The translations under genes were made by a program, and so were the position numbers. From positions 1 to 14,834 of the forward strand of contig USML01000044.1 in the NCBI GenBank assembly GCA_900555855.1: DNA of 14,834 nucleotides, written 5' to 3'. The stretch comes from an uncultured Eubacteriales bacterium (GTDB lineage: Bacteria > Bacillota > Clostridia > Oscillospirales > Butyricicoccaceae). Shown one piece after another: positions 13,383 to 14,834 of the stretch; positions within the stretch are counted from its first letter, which is position 1; each line of letters starts with the position of its first letter. The notes under the pieces were generated by a model, which had not been told where the DNA came from, made no database searches, and saw only the letters and a program-made list of their open reading frames with translations.

Positions 13383-13670
13383 TCACGCGATGGTCTCGAT
13401 GACGACCTTGGTATAAGGCTGTCTGTGACCCTGTTTTCTGCGGTAGTTCTTTTTGGGCTTCATCTTGTAGACGATGACCTTCTTCTGCTTGCCGGTCTTC
13501 ACGACCTTGCCGGAAACCTTGCCGCCCATGGTCAGGGCGCCGTCCTTTTCCACCATCAGCACCTCGAAGTCAACGGCCGCGCCGTCTTCCAGATCCAGCT
13601 TTTCCACATAGATCTCGTCGCCTTCGGAAACCTTATACTGCTTTCCGCCGGTCTTGATGATTGCGTACAT
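13383..13670 (-). CDS. rplU: 50S ribosomal protein L21 (bL21)
   Basis: A 95-aa 23S-rRNA-binding ribosomal protein with the canonical start [14 protein letters not shown] and the conserved end [23 protein letters not shown]. The ATG at 13670 gives the family's standard N-terminus with a GAGGTG site 8 nt upstream. An in-frame ATG at 13691 would add MKERCKE, which simply reads through the ribosome-binding region. It is the first gene of the rplU-rpmA operon, transcribed from a near-perfect promoter. Confidence 0.96.
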   Translation of the reverse strand: MYAIIKTGGKQYKVSEGDEIYVEKLDLEDGAAVDFEVLMVEKDGALTMGGKVSGKVVKTGKQKKVIVYKMKPKKNYRRKQGHRQPYTKVVIETIA

Positions 13671-13748
13671 CTCTTTGCACCTCTCCTTCATTTCGGGCTC
13701 GCTTTTGGGGTGTGGCCAAAGGCCAGCTTAAGACCCGTTCAATGCGGC
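13671..13748 (-). promoter_or_regulatory. L21-type leader region of rplU
   Basis: The ~80-nt leader between the promoter and rplU contains a nested hairpin: an outer CGGGU...GCCCG pairing and an inner GGCC-TTT-GGCC. Position and size fit the L21 autoregulatory leaders described for Firmicutes rplU. I cannot confirm the covariance-model match by eye. Confidence 0.45.
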
Positions 13749-13754
13749 TCTTCT

Positions 13755-13783
13755 ATTATACTGACCGAAGGGTGGAAAGTCAA
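13755..13783 (-). promoter_or_regulatory. Sigma-A promoter of rplU-rpmA
   Basis: On the minus strand, -35 TTGACT (13778-13783) and -10 TATAAT (13755-13760) have a 17-nt spacer, close to consensus as expected for ribosomal protein genes. Confidence 0.88.
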
Positions 13784-13853
13784 GGGATATTTCGCGGGAT
13801 CTCTTCCAAAAAACAGAAAAAATCAGAGAAAACCCCGCCGCCGCGGCTTTAGC

Positions 13854-13882
13854 TTGCCAAAAGCGGCGGGATCCGCTATAAT
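13854..13882 (+). promoter_or_regulatory. Promoter of the TetR-family gene
   Basis: -35 TTGCCA (13854-13859) and -10 TATAAT (13877-13882) with a 17-nt spacer. It is divergent from the rplU promoter, about 70 bp away. No convincing palindromic operator is seen on it. Confidence 0.75.
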
Positions 13883-13950
13883 AGGGCCGTGATGCGCAGG
13901 CTGCGGGCCGGAAAAGGTCGGCCCCGCCGAAGCCGGACAGGAGGGACAGG

Positions 13951-14514
13951 ATGGCGAACTTTACCAAGCAGGCCATCAAAAGCTCATTTCTCAAGCTGCT
14001 CAACGAAAAGCCGCTGAACCGGATCAGCGTCCGGGACATCGTGGAGGACTGCGGCATCAACCGCAACTCGTTCTACTACCACTTTCAGGACATCCCGTCC
14101 CTGCTGGGAGAGATCGTCACGGAGCAGACGGATGCCCTGATCCGGCAGTACCCGTCCATCTCCTCCGTGGAGGAGTGCTTCTCCGTGGCGTTCCACACGG
14201 CGCGGGAGAACCGCCGGGCCGTCATGCACATCTTCAACTCCGCCAACCGGGACATGTTCCTGCAGGACACGCTGCGCCTGTGCGAATATGTGGTCAGCAC
14301 CTACATCAGCACCGTGTTCTCCGGCGAGAACATCGGCGTGGACGACCGGCGGGTGGTGGTGCAGTTCATGAAGTGCCAGCTGTTCGGCGTGTGGATCGAC
14401 TGGGTCAGCGGCGGCATGAAGGAGGAATCCCTTGCCGACCTGCAGCGGATGATCCAGCTGTGCCGCGGTGTGCCGGAGCTGATCGTGTCCCACAGCAGCC
14501 GGCAGGAGCCGTGA
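13951..14514 (+). CDS. TetR/AcrR-family transcriptional regulator
   Basis: A 187-aa one-component regulator. The N-terminal DNA-binding domain (residues ~5-55) has the TetR helix-turn-helix ISVRDIVEDCGINRNSFYYHF, with GINRNSFYYHF as recognition helix. The remaining ~130 residues are a helical ligand/dimer domain resembling the DhaS-type C-terminus, with no recognisable ligand motif. GGAGGG lies 6-7 nt before the ATG at 13951. It has its own promoter and a downstream terminator, and precedes a DUF308-like membrane protein that it may control. Confidence 0.88.
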   Translation: MANFTKQAIKSSFLKLLNEKPLNRISVRDIVEDCGINRNSFYYHFQDIPSLLGEIVTEQTDALIRQYPSISSVEECFSVAFHTARENRRAVMHIFNSANRDMFLQDTLRLCEYVVSTYISTVFSGENIGVDDRRVVVQFMKCQLFGVWIDWVSGGMKEESLADLQRMIQLCRGVPELIVSHSSRQEP

Positions 14515-14565
14515 CGCGGGACGGACAAAACCGCCCGCATGCCCAAAAATCAGACGGATACGCAC

Positions 14566-14595
14566 AGATGCCCGGTTTTCGGGCATCTTCTTTTT
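14566..14595 (+). terminator. Terminator after the TetR-family gene
   Basis: A 9-bp stem AGATGCCCG / CGGGCATCT (14566-14574 with 14580-14588) with a 5-nt loop, followed by TTCTTTTT. Confidence 0.8.
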
Positions 14596-14602
14596 CTGCC
14601 CG

Positions 14603-14631
14603 TATCGAAAACCGGCGAAGCAAGGTATACT
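14603..14631 (+). promoter_or_regulatory. Probable promoter of the membrane-protein gene
   Basis: A good -10 TATACT (14626-14631), with a poor -35 match TATCGA (14603-14608) 17 nt upstream. The weak -35 could mean activator dependence. Confidence 0.4.
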
Positions 14632-14678
14632 GTACGATGAAAAGCGAGGCGCCGCGGCGCGGGAGGAGATGCGAGTCT

Positions 14679-14834
14679 ATGCGTAAAACGAGGGCCACAG
14701 GGCCGCTGTGGGCTGTGAAAACGGGGTATATCGTGATATCGGCGCTGTTCTGCGTGCTGGGCGTGGTGCTGTTCATCATGGCGGAGCGCTGCGTGCCGTG
14801 GATCGGACGGGCGCTGGGCATCGGCATGGTGGTC
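14679..14834 (+). CDS. DUF308/HdeD-like membrane protein, N-terminal part (3' end outside window)
   Basis: The first 52 codons of an open frame running off the window. It has a basic start (MRKTRATGPLWAVKTG) followed by the hydrophobic helix YIVISALFCVLGVVLFIM, then AERCVPWIGRALGIGMVV, the beginning of a second helix. The pattern of a KTGYI start, one helix, a short polar turn and a G-rich second helix resembles the small DUF308 (HdeD-like) membrane proteins. These often sit beside TetR-type regulators in Clostridia. The ATG at 14679 is chosen over the ATG at 14669 (another frame) because GGGAGGAG (14661-14668) is 10 nt upstream and the frame stays open. Function is unknown. Confidence 0.6.
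   Translation, partial: MRKTRATGPLWAVKTGYIVISALFCVLGVVLFIMAERCVPWIGRALGIGMVV

Noticed and set aside
13883..13950. Imperfect inverted repeat GGGCCGG...CGGCCCC as the TetR-protein operator
   Set aside because: Arms are short and G/C-only in a GC-rich leader, and no second copy is seen near the downstream membrane-protein promoter.

Overview
The window is GC-rich DNA from an anaerobic, endospore-forming Firmicute. The evidence is a spoIIAA-spoIIAB-sigF operon, a class III (oxygen-sensitive) ribonucleotide reductase with its radical-SAM activase, a T-box riboswitch, an SLH-domain surface protein and consensus sigma-A promoters. High GC, SLH proteins and an NrdD/NrdG2-type reductase together suggest the Oscillospiraceae (Flavonifractor/Oscillibacter-like). 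That placement is inference.

Layout. 1-824: 3' end of valS and a strong terminator. 843-2303: the spoIIA operon (anti-anti-sigma, anti-sigma kinase, sigma-F), three overlapping plus-strand genes. 2343-4101: a minus-strand unit in which a consensus promoter and a T-box leader control an NhaC/YuiF-type transporter, with its terminator just past sigF. 4147-5208: a minus-strand CE15-like alpha/beta hydrolase with its own promoter. 5306-8405: a minus-strand three-gene operon coding for an exported alpha-toroid protein with SLH repeats, a DUF4430 lipoprotein with an ETP-repeat stalk, and an esterase-D-like hydrolase. The first two together contain the two domain types of animal intrinsic factor/transcobalamin, split over two polypeptides.

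8410-13035 (plus strand) is the anaerobic dNTP-synthesis cluster. nrdG has its own promoter and terminator. It is followed by a promoter with two NrdR-like boxes 32 bp apart, an NrdD carrying a C-terminal CPNC glutaredoxin-like domain, a thioredoxin-reductase-like flavoprotein without the HRRxxxR NADPH motif, and a small zinc-ribbon protein. The arrangement suggests a dedicated electron path from the flavoprotein to the fused redoxin to the reductase.

13043-13783 (minus strand) carries rplU and rpmA. The L27 lacks the cleavable N-terminal extension usual in Firmicutes, and no prp protease gene lies between the two genes. 13854-14834 carries a TetR-family regulator and the start of a DUF308-like membrane protein.

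The points most worth a second look are the NrdD-redoxin/flavoprotein module, the split transcobalamin-like surface operon, the unresolved amino acid of the T-box transporter, and the L27/Prp exception. No mobile elements, CRISPR arrays, tRNAs or rRNAs were seen.
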